From Aliivibrio fischeri ATCC 7744 = JCM 18803 = DSM 507 (GTDB lineage: Bacteria > Pseudomonadota > Gammaproteobacteria > Enterobacterales > Vibrionaceae), in contig NZ_CP092712.1 in assembly GCF_023983475.1 (NCBI RefSeq), positions 992,001-1,056,000 on the forward strand: a stretch of 64,000 nt of DNA, in the 5' to 3' direction. The notes below the pieces were generated by a model. The model did no database searches, was not told the DNA's origin, and was given only the letters and a program-made list of their open reading frames with translations. The translations under genes were made by a program, and so were the position numbers. Within the stretch, counting starts at the first letter, position 1. Each line of letters starts with the position of its first letter. Below are positions 1 to 11,568 of this stretch, piece after piece.

Positions 1-126
1 AAAAATAGAGAAAAAGGAAGGTAACATCGAGTTATCAACCAATATCCTGATTGTAGGGAATTTATTCGATGAAAGAAAGGGCACCGTAATAGGCACCCTC
101 AAATGATTTTGTTATAGGATATACTT

Positions 127-1245
127 TTAAGCGCTGATTGCTGTTTCAGGCTCGACGTATTCTAAGTCGAAACTTTCTGCTACTTCTTTGCAGGTTACTT
201 TTCCGTGAATCACGTTCAAACCACCTAAGAAGCCTTTGTCTTCTAATAAAGCCGCCTTATATCCCTTATCTGCTAATTTAATTATGTAAGGAAGTGTTGC
301 ATTATTTAGGGCAAATGTAGAGGTTCGAGCGACTGCTCCTGGCATGTTAGCAACACAGTAATGAACAACATCATCCACAATATAAGTTGGGTCAGCATGA
401 GTGGTGGCATGAGAGGTTTCAAAACAACCGCCTTGGTCAATGGCAACATCAACAACGGCTGCGCCTGGTTTCATGCGTTTAATATGTTCTGCTGTAATTA
501 ACTTAGGTGCTGCTGCGCCCGGAATAAGTACGGCACCAACGACTAAATCCGCCTCTAGGACGTGTTTTTCAATAGCATCTACCGTAGAATAAACGACTTT
601 AGCACGGCCTTGAAACTCTTCATCTAGATGACGCAGTGTATCGATATTACGGTCTAATATAGTTACATCGGCACGCATTCCTACTGCCATACGAGCAGCA
701 TTTGCTCCAACAACACCACCACCAACAATGACGACTTTTGCTGGTTCAACACCCGGAACGCCACCTAAAAGTAAGCCGCGACCACCGTTTGATTTCTCTA
801 ATGTTTGTGCACCTGCCTGAATAGACATTCGACCTGCAACTTCTGACATTGGCGCTAATAGTGGCAGACGACCCATATTATCTGTTACAGTCTCATATGC
901 GATGCAGACAGCTTTACTCTTGATTAGGTCTTTAGTTTGTGGAAGATCTGGTGCAAGATGTAAGTACGTGAATAAAATTTGCCCTTCACGAAGCATTGCA
1001 CGCTCGACAGCCTGAGGTTCTTTAACTTTAATAATCATTTCAGCTTTGGCGAATACGTCTTCAGCTGTAGGAAGAATGGATGCACCAACCGCGATGTAGT
1101 CTTCGTCGGTAAAACCAATGCCTGAGCCGGCTTTTGTTTCGACAAATACGGTATGGCCATGAGATATTAATTCGCGAACACTCGCAGGGATCATTCCAAC
1201 GCGATATTCATGATTTTTTATTTCTTTAGGTACTCCAATGATCAT
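127..1245 (-). CDS. ald: Alanine dehydrogenase
   Basis: This gene encodes a 372-residue NAD-dependent alanine dehydrogenase, which reversibly deaminates L-alanine to pyruvate and ammonia in the cytoplasm. It begins MIIGVPKEIKNHEYRVG, the usual family N-terminus with the substrate-binding Arg and Lys. A Rossmann dinucleotide-binding stretch (VVIVGGGVVGANAA) lies near residue 170, and the length is normal for the family. An AAAGGA-type ribosome site precedes the ATG. It is divergent from lrp across about 155 bp. In several bacteria an Lrp/AsnC-type regulator encoded next to ald activates it in response to alanine, so control by the neighbouring Lrp is likely but inferred. Confidence 0.96.
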   Translation of the reverse strand: MIIGVPKEIKNHEYRVGMIPASVRELISHGHTVFVETKAGSGIGFTDEDYIAVGASILPTAEDVFAKAEMIIKVKEPQAVERAMLREGQILFTYLHLAPDLPQTKDLIKSKAVCIAYETVTDNMGRLPLLAPMSEVAGRMSIQAGAQTLEKSNGGRGLLLGGVPGVEPAKVVIVGGGVVGANAARMAVGMRADVTILDRNIDTLRHLDEEFQGRAKVVYSTVDAIEKHVLEADLVVGAVLIPGAAAPKLITAEHIKRMKPGAAVVDVAIDQGGCFETSHATTHADPTYIVDDVVHYCVANMPGAVARTSTFALNNATLPYIIKLADKGYKAALLEDKGFLGGLNVIHGKVTCKEVAESFDLEYVEPETAISA

Positions 1246-1401
1246 CCTGATTTCCTTTTGTTTTATGGTTATTATGACTGGTTGTAGGGTTTTTGTTTCG
1301 AGTTTTTATCTAGTATAGATTGTAAATGGCAAAATTTGATGCTAAATATTAAAAAGTTGTAGTATATTTTTTTGCAAGGAAGTAATAAGGTGGAATAAAA
1401 A
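1246..1401. promoter_or_regulatory. ald/lrp divergent control region
   Basis: This AT-rich spacer of about 155 bp separates two divergent genes and must hold both promoters. Lrp-type regulators bind degenerate AT-rich sites, so autoregulation and ald control from here are plausible. I could not pick out an individual operator with confidence. Confidence 0.5.
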
Positions 1402-1893
1402 ATGGTAGATAATAAGAAACCTTCCAAGGAACTGGATCGTATCGATCGCAATATTTTGAATGAACTCCAGAAAGATGGTCGAATTTCAAATGTTGAATTA
1501 TCTAAGAGAGTAGGCCTATCGCCAACTCCATGTTTAGAGCGCGTTCGCCGTCTAGAACGCCAAGGGTATATCAATGGTTATACAGCATTGCTAAACCCAC
1601 AATATCTTGATGCGTCATTGTTGGTATTTGTTGAAATCACGTTGAACCGTGGTGCACCAGATGTTTTTGAACAATTTAATGCTGCAGTACAGTTATTAGA
1701 CGATATTCAAGAGTGTCATCTTGTATCAGGTGATTTTGACTATCTTTTAAAGACTCGTGTATCAGATATGAGTGCTTATCGTCGATTACTTGGTGATACA
1801 CTATTACGACTTCCGGGCGTTAACGACACTCGTACTTATGTTGTTATGGAAGAAGTAAAACAAACGAACCATTTAGTGATTAAGACTCGCTAA
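1402..1893 (+). CDS. lrp: Leucine-responsive regulatory protein Lrp
   Basis: This 163-residue global transcription regulator of the Lrp/AsnC family is almost the length of E. coli Lrp (164). The N-terminal winged HTH covers roughly residues 12-65 (LDRIDRNILNELQKDGRIS, then the recognition region SPTPCLERVRRLE). It is followed by the RAM ligand-binding and oligomerisation domain, including the GDFDYLLK segment. A purine-rich AAGGTGG lies upstream of the ATG. The neighbouring ftsK on the same strand is the standard gammaproteobacterial arrangement (lrp-ftsK-lolA-rarA-serS). The close similarity to the enterobacterial protein suggests the global Lrp rather than a local AldR-like paralogue, although its position beside ald fits either. 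Confidence 0.95.
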   Translation: MVDNKKPSKELDRIDRNILNELQKDGRISNVELSKRVGLSPTPCLERVRRLERQGYINGYTALLNPQYLDASLLVFVEITLNRGAPDVFEQFNAAVQLLDDIQECHLVSGDFDYLLKTRVSDMSAYRRLLGDTLLRLPGVNDTRTYVVMEEVKQTNHLVIKTR

Positions 1894-2003
1894 TTGAAGC
1901 AAGATTGTAAATATCGAGATATTTTCTTTATTTTTACAAAAACTTGCAGAGCTTAATGGCATTTTAGGTATATTATTTATCTGTAATTACTATTAAGTAA
2001 TGA

Positions 2004-2037
2004 CGAGCGGCGTAGTGCCGCTCGACTTGTTTTTATT
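2004..2037 (+). terminator. Intrinsic terminator after lrp
   Basis: An 8-bp perfect stem (CGAGCGGC / GCCGCTCG) with a 5-nt loop is followed by ACTTG and a T-rich tract. It lies between lrp and ftsK. The T-run starts a few bases after the stem, so termination may be partial. Confidence 0.75.
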
Positions 2038-2115
2038 TTATAGAGATTCAGTGATCCTTGCTTCTCCTCGAATTCGCATTTTAAAGAGGGATGACTAAAT
2101 CTAAGTATCGTATCA

Positions 2116-5100
2116 ATGGACAGTATTTTGTTTACAAAGATTAAAGAAAAAATTGCAGAAAGAAAAACACAGCTTACGACATTAAAAGTTGAGGCTGTGG
2201 CTGAACCTGAAAAAGAGCGTCTAAACGGCAATCAACGTCTACAAGAAGCGCTTTTTATCGTAGGTTTACTCGCAACAATATTCATTACGATTTCATTATT
2301 CAGTTTTAATCCAGCCGATCCATCATGGACACAAACTGCATGGGCGGGCTCAGTAGAAAATGCGGGTGGCTCATTTGGTGCGTGGATTGCAGATACGTTG
2401 TTTTTTGCTTTTGGTTCTTTAGCTTATTTATTGCCGGTAATTTTACTTGGTTGTACTTGGATTGTTTTCCGCAGAAGAGAAGAAGAGCAAGAAACTGAAT
2501 TAGATTTTATGATGATCGGAACTCGTATTTTAGGGTTATTGATCTTGTTCTTAACAAGTTGTGCTTTAGCTGATATCAACTTTGATGATCTTTGGTATTT
2601 CTCATCTGGCGGTGTCGTAGGTGATGTATTAACCAGTATCACTAATCCGATTTTAAATGTATTGGGTTCAACGCTTATCTTCATGTTCTTATGGGGTGCA
2701 GGTTTAACTTTATTCACTGGTGTATCTTGGCTAACGATAGTCGATAACCTAGGTGGTTTTGTTTTAGAAGCAACTCGTACACTAGTAAATAAGGTTCGTA
2801 AAACAGAAGATGAAACTTACGAAGTTGAGAATGAACAACCAATCGTAGAAAGCAAACCTGAATCTTCTCAACCATTTGCTTCTGCACCGTCGATGACGGC
2901 GGTTGAAGACGATGAACCTCTTGACCCGTATGCGACACCTAAGATTTCTGCAAGCGATTTACCACGTTTTGGTGCCGCTGGGGCGGGTGTGGTTGCTGCG
3001 GCATCTGTTTCGGCTGCGAAAGCGGATGATGATTTTTATTCGACAGATGATGACCCTCTGTTTTCAACATCGACGGTTGATGTATTTTCTGATAATTCAG
3101 AAGTGTCTCAACCTTATGAAGATCCACTATTTACAACGAATACGCACATTGATGAGCCAAATATGGCTGATCAATGTGCAGCTCCAGAAGAGTTTAATAC
3201 TCAAGAGGTTACTGAAGTTGCTCAAGACTTAGAAAGCAATGTTGAAACGATGCAGGTAAATCAAGAACCTGAACTATTAGAAGATGGTTTGAATTTATCT
3301 ATGCGTAGTAATGCGACGATTGCAGAGCTTGATCATGAGGCTTTAGAACAAGATCCATTATTGAGTCAAGTTGATGCTGAAACTGCCTTTGTGCAGAATG
3401 CCACCGCAGCTACTGTTACTACTGCCGCTATGAGCAGTGACGCTTTATCTGACGTTTCAATTAATACTCCAGAAATGCCTACATCAGGATTTGAAACGCA
3501 GGATAGTGCATTTGAACCATCGTTTAGTGCAACACAAGAAGTAGAAGAAAATAGAGAACAAGACCACTCTGTTTTTGCTGAAGAAGAGTTAGTAACGTCA
3601 CCAGTTTCAATTCCAGAAGCGAGTGAGGACTATGCCGCTTCTCTTGAAGAAGATAACACCGTTGGGTCTGATACAGTTAGCTTTGATTCTACTGATTATG
3701 ACGTTGAAGAAGATGAAGTATTAACGACTCAAACTCACTTCTCTGCTCAAGAAGCATCAGAAAATGAAGAAGAATCTGCGTTACCAACATTCAGTGCAGT
3801 AGAAGCTGATGATATTGATGATGAACCAAGCTTTGCTCAATCTCAACATCAGGTTGCTGATACGCCAGAAGTTAATGTTACGCCTGTTATCGAGCCTGTT
3901 TTTGAAGAAGTACTTGAAGATGAAGCACCAACGCATTCTGATGCTGATGTAGCAGCGTTCCAAGCGTTAGTTGCAAAAGAAAAGGCAACTCAAGCGGCAT
4001 TACAAAATCCATTTTTAGTGCAATCTGAGCCGAATTTACCAAAGCCAACATCACCAATGCCAACATTGGATCTGCTTTTCTCACCAGATACACGTGAAGA
4101 GCTAGAGTCTCGTGAATCGCTAGAGCATACGGCACGTTTGGTTGAAGCTAAATTAGCGGATTACAAAATTAAAGCACGTGTGGTGGATATTTTCCCAGGA
4201 CCTGTAATTACTCGATTTGAATTAGATTTAGCGCCGGGTGTTAAGGTTAGCCGTATCTCAGGCCTAGCGATGGACTTAGCTCGTTCACTATCAGCAATGG
4301 CTGTGCGTGTCGTTGAAGTTATTCCGGGTAAACCATATGTTGGTCTTGAATTACCTAACTTTAATCGACAAACCGTTTTCTTCTCTGATGTTGTAGGTAG
4401 TCAGAAGTTTATTGAAGCTAAGTCTCCAACGACGGTTGTAATGGGGCAAGATATTGCAGGTGAAGCGGTGATTGCTGATCTTGCAAAAATGCCTCACGTA
4501 TTGGTTGCAGGTACAACAGGTTCAGGTAAATCAGTTGGTGTAAACGTAATGATCTTGAGTGTGCTTTATAAAGCGACACCAGAAGATGTACGTTTCATTA
4601 TGATCGATCCAAAAATGTTGGAACTTTCTATCTATGAAGGAATCCCACACTTATTGACGGAAGTAGTAACTGACATGAAAGATGCAGGTAATGCTCTGCG
4701 TTGGTGTGTTGGTGAAATGGAACGTCGTTATAAGTTAATGTCGGCATTAGGTGTTCGTAATCTAAAAGGCTTTAACGATAAATTAAAAATGGCAGCTGAA
4801 GCGGGACACCCAATCCACGATCCATTATGGAAACCGGGTGACAGCATGGACGAAATGCCGCCATTGCTTGAGAAGCTACCATCTATCGTTGTTATCGTTG
4901 ATGAATTCGCTGACTTAATGATGGTTGTTGGTAAGAAAGTGGAAGAGTTGATTGCACGATTGGCTCAAAAAGCACGTGCAGCAGGTATCCACTTAATTCT
5001 TGCAACACAACGTCCATCTGTTGATGTTATTACGGGTTTGATTAAAGCAAACATCCCAACACGTGTGGCGTTTACGGTATCAACGAAAACCGACTCAAGA

Positions 5101-5547
5101 ACCATTCTTGACCAAGGTGGTGCAGAATCTCTATTAGGTATGGGTGATATGCTCTACTTAGCGCCGGGTTCTAACCACACGGTACGTGTTCATGGTGCTT
5201 TTGCATCAGATGATGACGTACATGCGGTAGTGAATGATTGGAAAGCGCGTGGTCGTCCAAATTATATTGATGCGATTACTAAGAGCGATCAAGGTGCTGA
5301 AGCATTACTTCCAGGAGAGAAACCGGAAGGTGAGGAAGAGCTAGATCAATTGTTTGATCAGGTGGTTGAGTTTGTAACAACATCACGTCGTGGGTCAGTG
5401 TCAGGTGTTCAGCGCCAATTTAGAATCGGTTATAACCGAGCTGCTCGTATTGTCGAGCAATTAGAAGCGCATGGAATTGTTAGTACTCCGGGTCATAATG
5501 GTAACCGTGAAGTAATTGCACCACCTCCTGTAGGTATGCATGATTAA
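2116..5547 (+). CDS. ftsK: DNA translocase FtsK
   Basis: This is the septal DNA pump that clears and aligns chromosome termini, activates XerCD at dif and helps assemble the divisome. The N-terminal membrane part (roughly residues 40-215) has four hydrophobic segments. A long acidic, Glu/Ser/Thr-rich linker (about 220-650) is poorly conserved, as usual. The motor has Walker A GTTGSGKS near residue 798 and Walker [10 protein letters not shown] near 924. A C-terminal gamma winged-helix domain ends the protein and, in the family, reads KOPS sites. At 1143 residues it is shorter than E. coli FtsK (1329), the difference lying mainly in the linker. No strong ribosome site precedes the ATG, and a TTG at 2128 is an alternative start. 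Confidence 0.97.
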   Translation: MDSILFTKIKEKIAERKTQLTTLKVEAVAEPEKERLNGNQRLQEALFIVGLLATIFITISLFSFNPADPSWTQTAWAGSVENAGGSFGAWIADTLFFAFGSLAYLLPVILLGCTWIVFRRREEEQETELDFMMIGTRILGLLILFLTSCALADINFDDLWYFSSGGVVGDVLTSITNPILNVLGSTLIFMFLWGAGLTLFTGVSWLTIVDNLGGFVLEATRTLVNKVRKTEDETYEVENEQPIVESKPESSQPFASAPSMTAVEDDEPLDPYATPKISASDLPRFGAAGAGVVAAASVSAAKADDDFYSTDDDPLFSTSTVDVFSDNSEVSQPYEDPLFTTNTHIDEPNMADQCAAPEEFNTQEVTEVAQDLESNVETMQVNQEPELLEDGLNLSMRSNATIAELDHEALEQDPLLSQVDAETAFVQNATAATVTTAAMSSDALSDVSINTPEMPTSGFETQDSAFEPSFSATQEVEENREQDHSVFAEEELVTSPVSIPEASEDYAASLEEDNTVGSDTVSFDSTDYDVEEDEVLTTQTHFSAQEASENEEESALPTFSAVEADDIDDEPSFAQSQHQVADTPEVNVTPVIEPVFEEVLEDEAPTHSDADVAAFQALVAKEKATQAALQNPFLVQSEPNLPKPTSPMPTLDLLFSPDTREELESRESLEHTARLVEAKLADYKIKARVVDIFPGPVITRFELDLAPGVKVSRISGLAMDLARSLSAMAVRVVEVIPGKPYVGLELPNFNRQTVFFSDVVGSQKFIEAKSPTTVVMGQDIAGEAVIADLAKMPHVLVAGTTGSGKSVGVNVMILSVLYKATPEDVRFIMIDPKMLELSIYEGIPHLLTEVVTDMKDAGNALRWCVGEMERRYKLMSALGVRNLKGFNDKLKMAAEAGHPIHDPLWKPGDSMDEMPPLLEKLPSIVVIVDEFADLMMVVGKKVEELIARLAQKARAAGIHLILATQRPSVDVITGLIKANIPTRVAFTVSTKTDSRTILDQGGAESLLGMGDMLYLAPGSNHTVRVHGAFASDDDVHAVVNDWKARGRPNYIDAITKSDQGAEALLPGEKPEGEEELDQLFDQVVEFVTTSRRGSVSGVQRQFRIGYNRAARIVEQLEAHGIVSTPGHNGNREVIAPPPVGMHD

Positions 5548-5574
5548 TCCAAATTTTTAAGAAGTGAAAGTGTA

Positions 5575-6171
5575 ATGAAGAAGTTTTTATTTTCTCTCTG
5601 TTTATTAAGTTCGACGGTATTGGCATCACCTCAAAGTGAACTGACAGAACGATTGAATCAGAATGCAGGCTTTGAAGCTGGTTTCACACAAAAAGTATTA
5701 AGCCCAGAAGGTGATGTACTAATGCAAGGCGAGGGCGATGTAAAAATCCTGCGTCCTAACTTGTTTCGTTGGCATACACAAACGCCAGATGAGAACTTAT
5801 TAGTCACCGATGGCAAAACCTTGTGGTATTACAATCCATTTGTTGAGCAAGTAACATTAATGGGATTAGAGAAAGCTACAACTCAAACACCATTCGTATT
5901 ATTAACTCGTAATAAAGCGTCGGATTGGGACAATTATTCAGTAAGCCAAAATGGTGATGCGTTTACGGTTTCACCAAAAGCAGATTCTGCCGTAAAAAGT
6001 GAATTTATTGTTCGCATTCAAGAAAACGGCAAAGTAACGGGTTTCTCTGTTGTTGAGCAAGATGGTCAACGTAGTGATTTTGATTTCACAAAGTTTGAAG
6101 CGAAGAAGCCTGCCAAAAATAATTTTACATTTGCGATTCCTGACGGTGTAGATATTGACGATCAACGTTAA
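5575..6171 (+). CDS. lolA: Outer-membrane lipoprotein carrier LolA
   Basis: LolA is the periplasmic chaperone that takes lipoproteins from the LolCDE exporter in the inner membrane to LolB in the outer membrane. The 198-residue product opens with a Sec signal peptide (MKKFLFSLCLLSSTVLAS, cleavage expected after the ALAS-like site). The mature part carries the LolA landmarks FTQKVLSPEG near the start and LFRWHTQTPDENLLVTDGK. A GAAGTGAAAG purine stretch precedes the ATG. It lies 27 bp after ftsK and 33 bp before rarA on the same strand, so the three are probably co-transcribed, as in many gammaproteobacteria. Confidence 0.96.
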   Translation: MKKFLFSLCLLSSTVLASPQSELTERLNQNAGFEAGFTQKVLSPEGDVLMQGEGDVKILRPNLFRWHTQTPDENLLVTDGKTLWYYNPFVEQVTLMGLEKATTQTPFVLLTRNKASDWDNYSVSQNGDAFTVSPKADSAVKSEFIVRIQENGKVTGFSVVEQDGQRSDFDFTKFEAKKPAKNNFTFAIPDGVDIDDQR

Positions 6172-6204
6172 TAAGCGTGCATCTAAGAAACTAAAAGGAT
6201 AAAC

Positions 6205-7551
6205 GTGAGTAATTTCAGTTTAGATTTTTCAGCAGGGGACGATTATCGTCCCCTTGCTGCTAGAATGCGTCCGCAAAATATTGAGCAATATATTGGTCAA
6301 CAACACTTATTAGGTGTTGGTAAACCACTGCGTCGAGCATTAGAAGCGGGACAAATCCACTCTATGATTTTGTGGGGACCTCCGGGAACGGGTAAAACAA
6401 CATTAGCGGAAGTCGCTGCCAATTATGCGAATGCAGAAGTCGAACGTGTTTCAGCGGTAACCTCTGGTGTTAAAGATATTCGAGCGGCAATCGAAAAGGC
6501 CAAAGAAAATCAAATTACGGGTCGAAGAACTATCATGTTTGTGGATGAGGTGCATCGTTTTAATAAAAGCCAGCAAGATGCATTCTTACCGCATATTGAA
6601 GACGGCACGATTACCTTTATTGGTGCAACAACAGAAAACCCGTCTTTTGAACTTAATAACGCCTTGTTATCTCGTGCACGTGTATACAAATTAAAATCAC
6701 TAGAAAAAGAAGACATTGTTCAAGTCATTGACCAAGCTTTACTAGATAAAGATCGTGGTTTAAATGATGAAAATTTTGTACTGCCTGATGATGTGAAATT
6801 ACAGCTAGCTGATTTAGTATCAGGCGATGCTCGTATGTCTCTAAACTATTTAGAGCTTTTGCATGATATGGCAGAAGAAAACGCACAAGGTAAAAAAGTC
6901 GTCGATTTACCATTATTAGCGGAAGTTGCAGGTGAGAAAGTCGCACGTTTCGATAATAAAGGCGATATGTGGTATGACTTAATATCGGCGGTTCATAAGT
7001 CCATTCGTGGTTCAAATCCTGATGCGGCTCTTTATTGGACTGCTCGAATTATTGCTGCGGGCGGTGACCCTCTGTATGTAGCTCGTCGTTTACTTGCTAT
7101 TGCTTCAGAAGATATCGGTAACGCTGATCCAAGAGCGATGGAAGTCGCAATGAATGCATGGGATTGTTTTACTCGCATTGGTCCTGCTGAAGGTGAACGA
7201 GCCATTGCTCAAGCCGTGGTTTATTTAGCGTGTGCTCCAAAAAGTAATGCGGTTTATACAGCATGGAAACAAGCACAGATGGATGCGATAAATTCCCCCG
7301 ATTATGAAGTGCCTAATCATCTTCGTAATGCACCAACTTCATTAATGAAAGATATGGGGTATGGATCAGATTATCGTTATGCCCATGATGAGCCAAATGC
7401 TTATGCTTCTGGTGAGAACTATTTTCCACCTGAAATGCGTGATCGTAAGTATTATTTTCCTACAAAACGTGGTTTAGAAACCAAAATTAGTGAAAAGCTA
7501 GAATATTTAGCCCAATTAGATCAAAACAGTCCGTTAAAACGCTACCAATAA
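6205..7551 (+). CDS. rarA: Replication-associated recombination protein A (MgsA/RarA)
   Basis: This 448-residue AAA+ ATPase of the RuvB/clamp-loader-like group acts at stalled replication forks and interacts with SSB in E. coli. Walker A is GPPGTGKTT near residue 58, Walker B is MFVDEVHRF near 110, and sensor residues lie around GATTENPSF. The C-terminal tetramerisation domain follows. The start is a GTG at 6205 with AAAAGGATAAAC just upstream, because no ATG fits the conserved N-terminus ([22 protein letters not shown]). It follows lolA and precedes serS, a conserved order. Confidence 0.95.
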   Translation: MSNFSLDFSAGDDYRPLAARMRPQNIEQYIGQQHLLGVGKPLRRALEAGQIHSMILWGPPGTGKTTLAEVAANYANAEVERVSAVTSGVKDIRAAIEKAKENQITGRRTIMFVDEVHRFNKSQQDAFLPHIEDGTITFIGATTENPSFELNNALLSRARVYKLKSLEKEDIVQVIDQALLDKDRGLNDENFVLPDDVKLQLADLVSGDARMSLNYLELLHDMAEENAQGKKVVDLPLLAEVAGEKVARFDNKGDMWYDLISAVHKSIRGSNPDAALYWTARIIAAGGDPLYVARRLLAIASEDIGNADPRAMEVAMNAWDCFTRIGPAEGERAIAQAVVYLACAPKSNAVYTAWKQAQMDAINSPDYEVPNHLRNAPTSLMKDMGYGSDYRYAHDEPNAYASGENYFPPEMRDRKYYFPTKRGLETKISEKLEYLAQLDQNSPLKRYQ

Positions 7552-7657
7552 AAGGGCATTTTCGGTATCTTATTCGAATCGCAATTTGGAAATGAAAATT
7601 GCACAGGATTTTATTATTAAGTGGGTTCTTTTTATTTTGAACACACCATTACTATAA

Positions 7658-8980
<1,323 letters not shown>

Positions 8981-9012
8981 TCTATATTAATAGATAACAC
9001 ATAATAAATAGT

Positions 9013-9050
9013 AAAAAGCCCCTTTATGCAGAGCCATAAAGGGGCTTTTT
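9013..9050. terminator. Bidirectional terminator serS/trxC
   Basis: A long perfect inverted repeat (AAAAAGCCCCTTTATG and its complement around a 6-nt loop) with T-runs on both strands lies between the convergent genes serS and trxC. Confidence 0.92.
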
Positions 9051-9068
9051 GTTTGTCTGCTATTTACA

Positions 9069-9503
9069 TTACTTAAGCAGTGCTTGATTTAACCATTGAT
9101 CAAATTGACCTTTAGGTAATGCACCATTAATCATGTCTACACGCTGACCGTTTTTAAATACCATGATCGTTGGTATTGAGCGGATCTGATATTGTGCTGC
9201 AATTTGTTGTTCAGCTTCTGTGTTGACTTTAATACAACGAATTTGTTCATTACGTTCTGCTGCAACATCTTCAAAAACTGGCGAAAAGCCAACGCATGGG
9301 TTACACCAAGGTGCCCAGAAATCGATAACAACGGCTTTATCACTATTAAGTAAAGCGGCGAGGTTATCCATTGTCCCTTCTACTGGTTTACCGTCTAATA
9401 ATGGTTCCTTACAGCGACCACAAGTTGCACCATCGTTGACTCGTTCAGTAGGAAGACGGTTTAACCCATGACAAGATGGGCATCGAGTTTGAAATTGTGA
9501 CAT
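9069..9503 (-). CDS. trxC: Thioredoxin 2 (TrxC) with a CNPC active site
   Basis: This 144-residue thioredoxin has the TrxC-specific N-terminal zinc finger (CxxC pairs at residues 8/11 and 28/31) followed by a thioredoxin fold. In E. coli TrxC reduces cytoplasmic disulfides and is induced by OxyR. The active-site motif reads WCNPC (Cys67-Asn68-Pro69-Cys70) where canonical thioredoxins and E. coli TrxC have WCGPC. The cis-Pro loop (RSIPTIMVFKNGQ) is intact. The codons at the motif (TGT AAC CCA TGC) are clear on the minus strand, so this is not a frame artefact. Substituting the first dipeptide residue usually shifts redox potential in this fold; the effect here is inferred. Confidence 0.94.
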   Translation of the reverse strand: MSQFQTRCPSCHGLNRLPTERVNDGATCGRCKEPLLDGKPVEGTMDNLAALLNSDKAVVIDFWAPWCNPCVGFSPVFEDVAAERNEQIRCIKVNTEAEQQIAAQYQIRSIPTIMVFKNGQRVDMINGALPKGQFDQWLNQALLK

Positions 9504-9529
9504 GGTATTCCTTTATCGTTATTCTGTGT

Positions 9530-9560
9530 TAATACCAATTACCATTGGGAAATTGGTATT
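9530..9560. repeat. Short imperfect palindrome in the trxC upstream region
   Basis: The arms AATACCAATT and AATTGGTATT form a perfect 10-bp inverted repeat around ACCATTGGGA just upstream of trxC. It looks like one of the small dispersed palindromes common in Vibrionaceae intergenic DNA, but could also be an operator. No second full copy was seen in this window. Confidence 0.45.
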
Positions 9561-9625
9561 AACAGTTTGTGAGCATAAAGAAATAATGGGGATGCGAAGA
9601 GCTAGATTCAATAAATTCAGAAATA

Positions 9626-9654
9626 AAAAAGGAGCAAATGAATGCTCCTTTTTA
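9626..9654 (-). terminator. Terminator after yciU
   Basis: The arms AAAAAGGAGCA and TGCTCCTTTTT flank a 7-nt loop 22 bp downstream of the yciU stop on the minus strand, giving a hairpin with T-runs on either strand. Confidence 0.85.
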
Positions 9655-9675
9655 ACAATATGGTAGGGGATTAAC

Positions 9676-9999
9676 TTAATCACGTTTCCATAGCATGTGA
9701 CAGAATTTATGTTCAGGATCACGGCTAACTAGCATGCGAGCAAAAACATCATCTAACGCATCAGATTCTTCATTTACTAAGCCGATTAATACTTCAGCAT
9801 ATGTTTCTTTATCTACTTCAAATCCAACGTGTTCGGCCCAATCGTCACGAGTATCAACAACCTCAGCTGCACCACGGTCATCAAATTGCAAAGTGAATAA
9901 AGCAACATCTGCAGGTTCAAGATTGTCTTGAGCCATTTCTAGGAAGATATCGTAAGCGACTTCAATTACGTCGTCGTAGCTAATTAGTTCAGTAGTCAT
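9676..9999 (-). CDS. yciU: HI1450/YciU-family putative dsDNA mimic protein
   Basis: This small, very acidic 107-residue protein of the UPF0263 (YciU/HI1450) family has many Asp and Glu residues, including an EVVDTRDDWAEHVGFEVDKETYAEV core. The H. influenzae homologue has been proposed from its structure to mimic double-stranded DNA and to bind HU. The function in this organism is untested. It is transcribed divergently from gsk and has its own terminator. Confidence 0.85.
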   Translation of the reverse strand: MTTELISYDDVIEVAYDIFLEMAQDNLEPADVALFTLQFDDRGAAEVVDTRDDWAEHVGFEVDKETYAEVLIGLVNEESDALDDVFARMLVSRDPEHKFCHMLWKRD

Positions 10000-10076
10000 G
10001 GTTATTACTCTTAAAAAATACGCTTTAAATTACCACGAAATCGCTTCCTAAGGCTAGATGTATAAACAAATAGAAA

Positions 10077-10092
10077 GGGCAAACGTTTGCTA
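10077..10092. promoter_or_regulatory. PurR-type operator upstream of gsk
   Basis: A perfect 12-bp palindrome GCAAACGTTTGC (10079-10090) matches the core of the PurR operator (ACGCAAACGTTTGCGT) about 90 bp upstream of gsk. Control of a purine-salvage kinase by PurR makes biological sense. The assignment rests on the motif only. Confidence 0.75.
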
Positions 10093-10181
10093 TTGGCGGT
10101 GGCGTATATCAGTAGTTGCGGCAGAGTTATTGAGCGGCTAAACTTCGCAGTTCTTCCATTAGCCAGTTGAATGATTATTTT

Positions 10182-11486
10182 ATGAAATTTCCAGGTCAGC
10201 GTAAATCTAAGCATTATTTTCCTGTTCACGCACGTGATCCATTAGTTAGCCAAGCTCAAGAAGCTAAGAAAATGTCTCGTACCCATATTATTGGTATCGA
10301 CCAAACGCTAGTGGATATTGAAGCGAAAGTGGATGATGCTTTTATTGAAAAATATGGCTTGAGTAAAGGACACTCACTGGTTATTGATAACGATAAAGCT
10401 GAGATGCTTTATAATGAATTAAAAGACAATAATATGATCAGTAATGAATTTGCTGGTGGTACGATTGGTAACACGCTTCATAACTACTCTGTTCTTGCTG
10501 ATGATAAATCAACATTATTAGGTGTTATGAGTGAAGATATTCACATAGGCAGTTATTCATACCGTTATTTATGTAACACATCTAGCCGAATGGATTTAAA
10601 CTACCTTCAACCTGTACCGGGTGCGATTGGTCGTTGTTTTGCACTGATTAGTGAAGATGGTGAGCGTACGTTTGCAATTAGCGAAGGTGACATGAACCAA
10701 CTTCGTGCAGAGAGCATTCCTGAGAAGATTTTCAAAAATGCATCAGCACTTGTACTAACAGCATATCTAGTTCGTTGTAAAGAAGGCGATCCAATGCCTG
10801 AAGCAACAATGAAAGCGATTGAATATGCGAAGAAATACGATGTGCCTGTTGTATTAACTATGGGTACTAAGTTTGTGGTTCAAGATGACCCACAATACTG
10901 GCGTGATTTCTTAAATGACCACGTAACGGTTGTTGCAATGAATGAAGAGGAAGGTGAGGCGCTTACTGGTGCTACAGACCCTCTAGAAGCTGCAAATAAA
11001 GCTCTTGAGTGGGTTGACCTAGTTCTTTGTACTGCTGGCCCTGTAGGTCTTTATATGGCAGGTTACACGGAAGATTCTGCAAAGCGTGAAACATCACTAC
11101 CATTACTACCAGGTACAATTGCTGAATTTAACCAGTTTGAATTTAGCCGTCCAGCAGTGAAGGACAGCTGTGAAAACCCAATTAAGGTATTTTCACACAT
11201 TTCACCATATATGGGTGGTCCTGAAAAAATTAAGAACACTAATGGTGCTGGTGATGGTGCATTATCTGCTTTATTACATGATATGGCTGCAAACCATTAC
11301 CACCGTAATAACGTACCAAACTCAAGCAAGCATCAGCACTCTTTCTTGACGTATTCTTCTTTCTCACAAGTATGTAAATACTCAAACCGTGTAAGCTTTG
11401 AAGTATTAGCTCAGCACTCTCCACGTTTATCTCGTGGCCTGCCAGAGCGTGAAGACAGCTTAGAAGAAGCATACTGGGAAAGATAA
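10182..11486 (+). CDS. gsk: Inosine-guanosine kinase
   Basis: This 434-residue PfkB/ribokinase-family enzyme phosphorylates inosine and guanosine in purine salvage. It matches E. coli Gsk along its length, from MKFPGQRKSKHYFPV at the N-terminus through VGIDQTLVDIEAKVDD-like and GGTIGNTLHNYSVLADD segments to LPEREDSLEEAYWER at the end. The ATP-site loop NTNGAGDGALSAL carries the catalytic Asp. I chose the ATG at 10182 because the E. coli protein begins at this Met; an in-frame TTG at 10167 would add five residues of no homology. A PurR-type palindrome lies upstream. Confidence 0.96.
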   Translation: MKFPGQRKSKHYFPVHARDPLVSQAQEAKKMSRTHIIGIDQTLVDIEAKVDDAFIEKYGLSKGHSLVIDNDKAEMLYNELKDNNMISNEFAGGTIGNTLHNYSVLADDKSTLLGVMSEDIHIGSYSYRYLCNTSSRMDLNYLQPVPGAIGRCFALISEDGERTFAISEGDMNQLRAESIPEKIFKNASALVLTAYLVRCKEGDPMPEATMKAIEYAKKYDVPVVLTMGTKFVVQDDPQYWRDFLNDHVTVVAMNEEEGEALTGATDPLEAANKALEWVDLVLCTAGPVGLYMAGYTEDSAKRETSLPLLPGTIAEFNQFEFSRPAVKDSCENPIKVFSHISPYMGGPEKIKNTNGAGDGALSALLHDMAANHYHRNNVPNSSKHQHSFLTYSSFSQVCKYSNRVSFEVLAQHSPRLSRGLPEREDSLEEAYWER

Positions 11487-11514
11487 GAGACAATCTCTAT
11501 TTTCCAAACAATAA

Positions 11515-11545
11515 AAAAACGGAAGCCTCAGTGGCTTCCGTTTTT
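11515..11545 (+). terminator. Terminator after gsk
   Basis: A perfect stem CGGAAGCC / GGCTTCCG with a 5-nt loop is flanked by an A-run and followed by TTTTT. It lies between the convergent genes gsk and yeaD and probably serves both. Confidence 0.92.
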
Positions 11546-11568
11546 GTTTAGGTAAATATCGAAGTATC

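Noticed and set aside
66..126. Hairpin-like GGGCACC ... GGCACCC after ald
   Set aside because: The arms are mainly a direct repeat and pair poorly, so it was not called a terminator.
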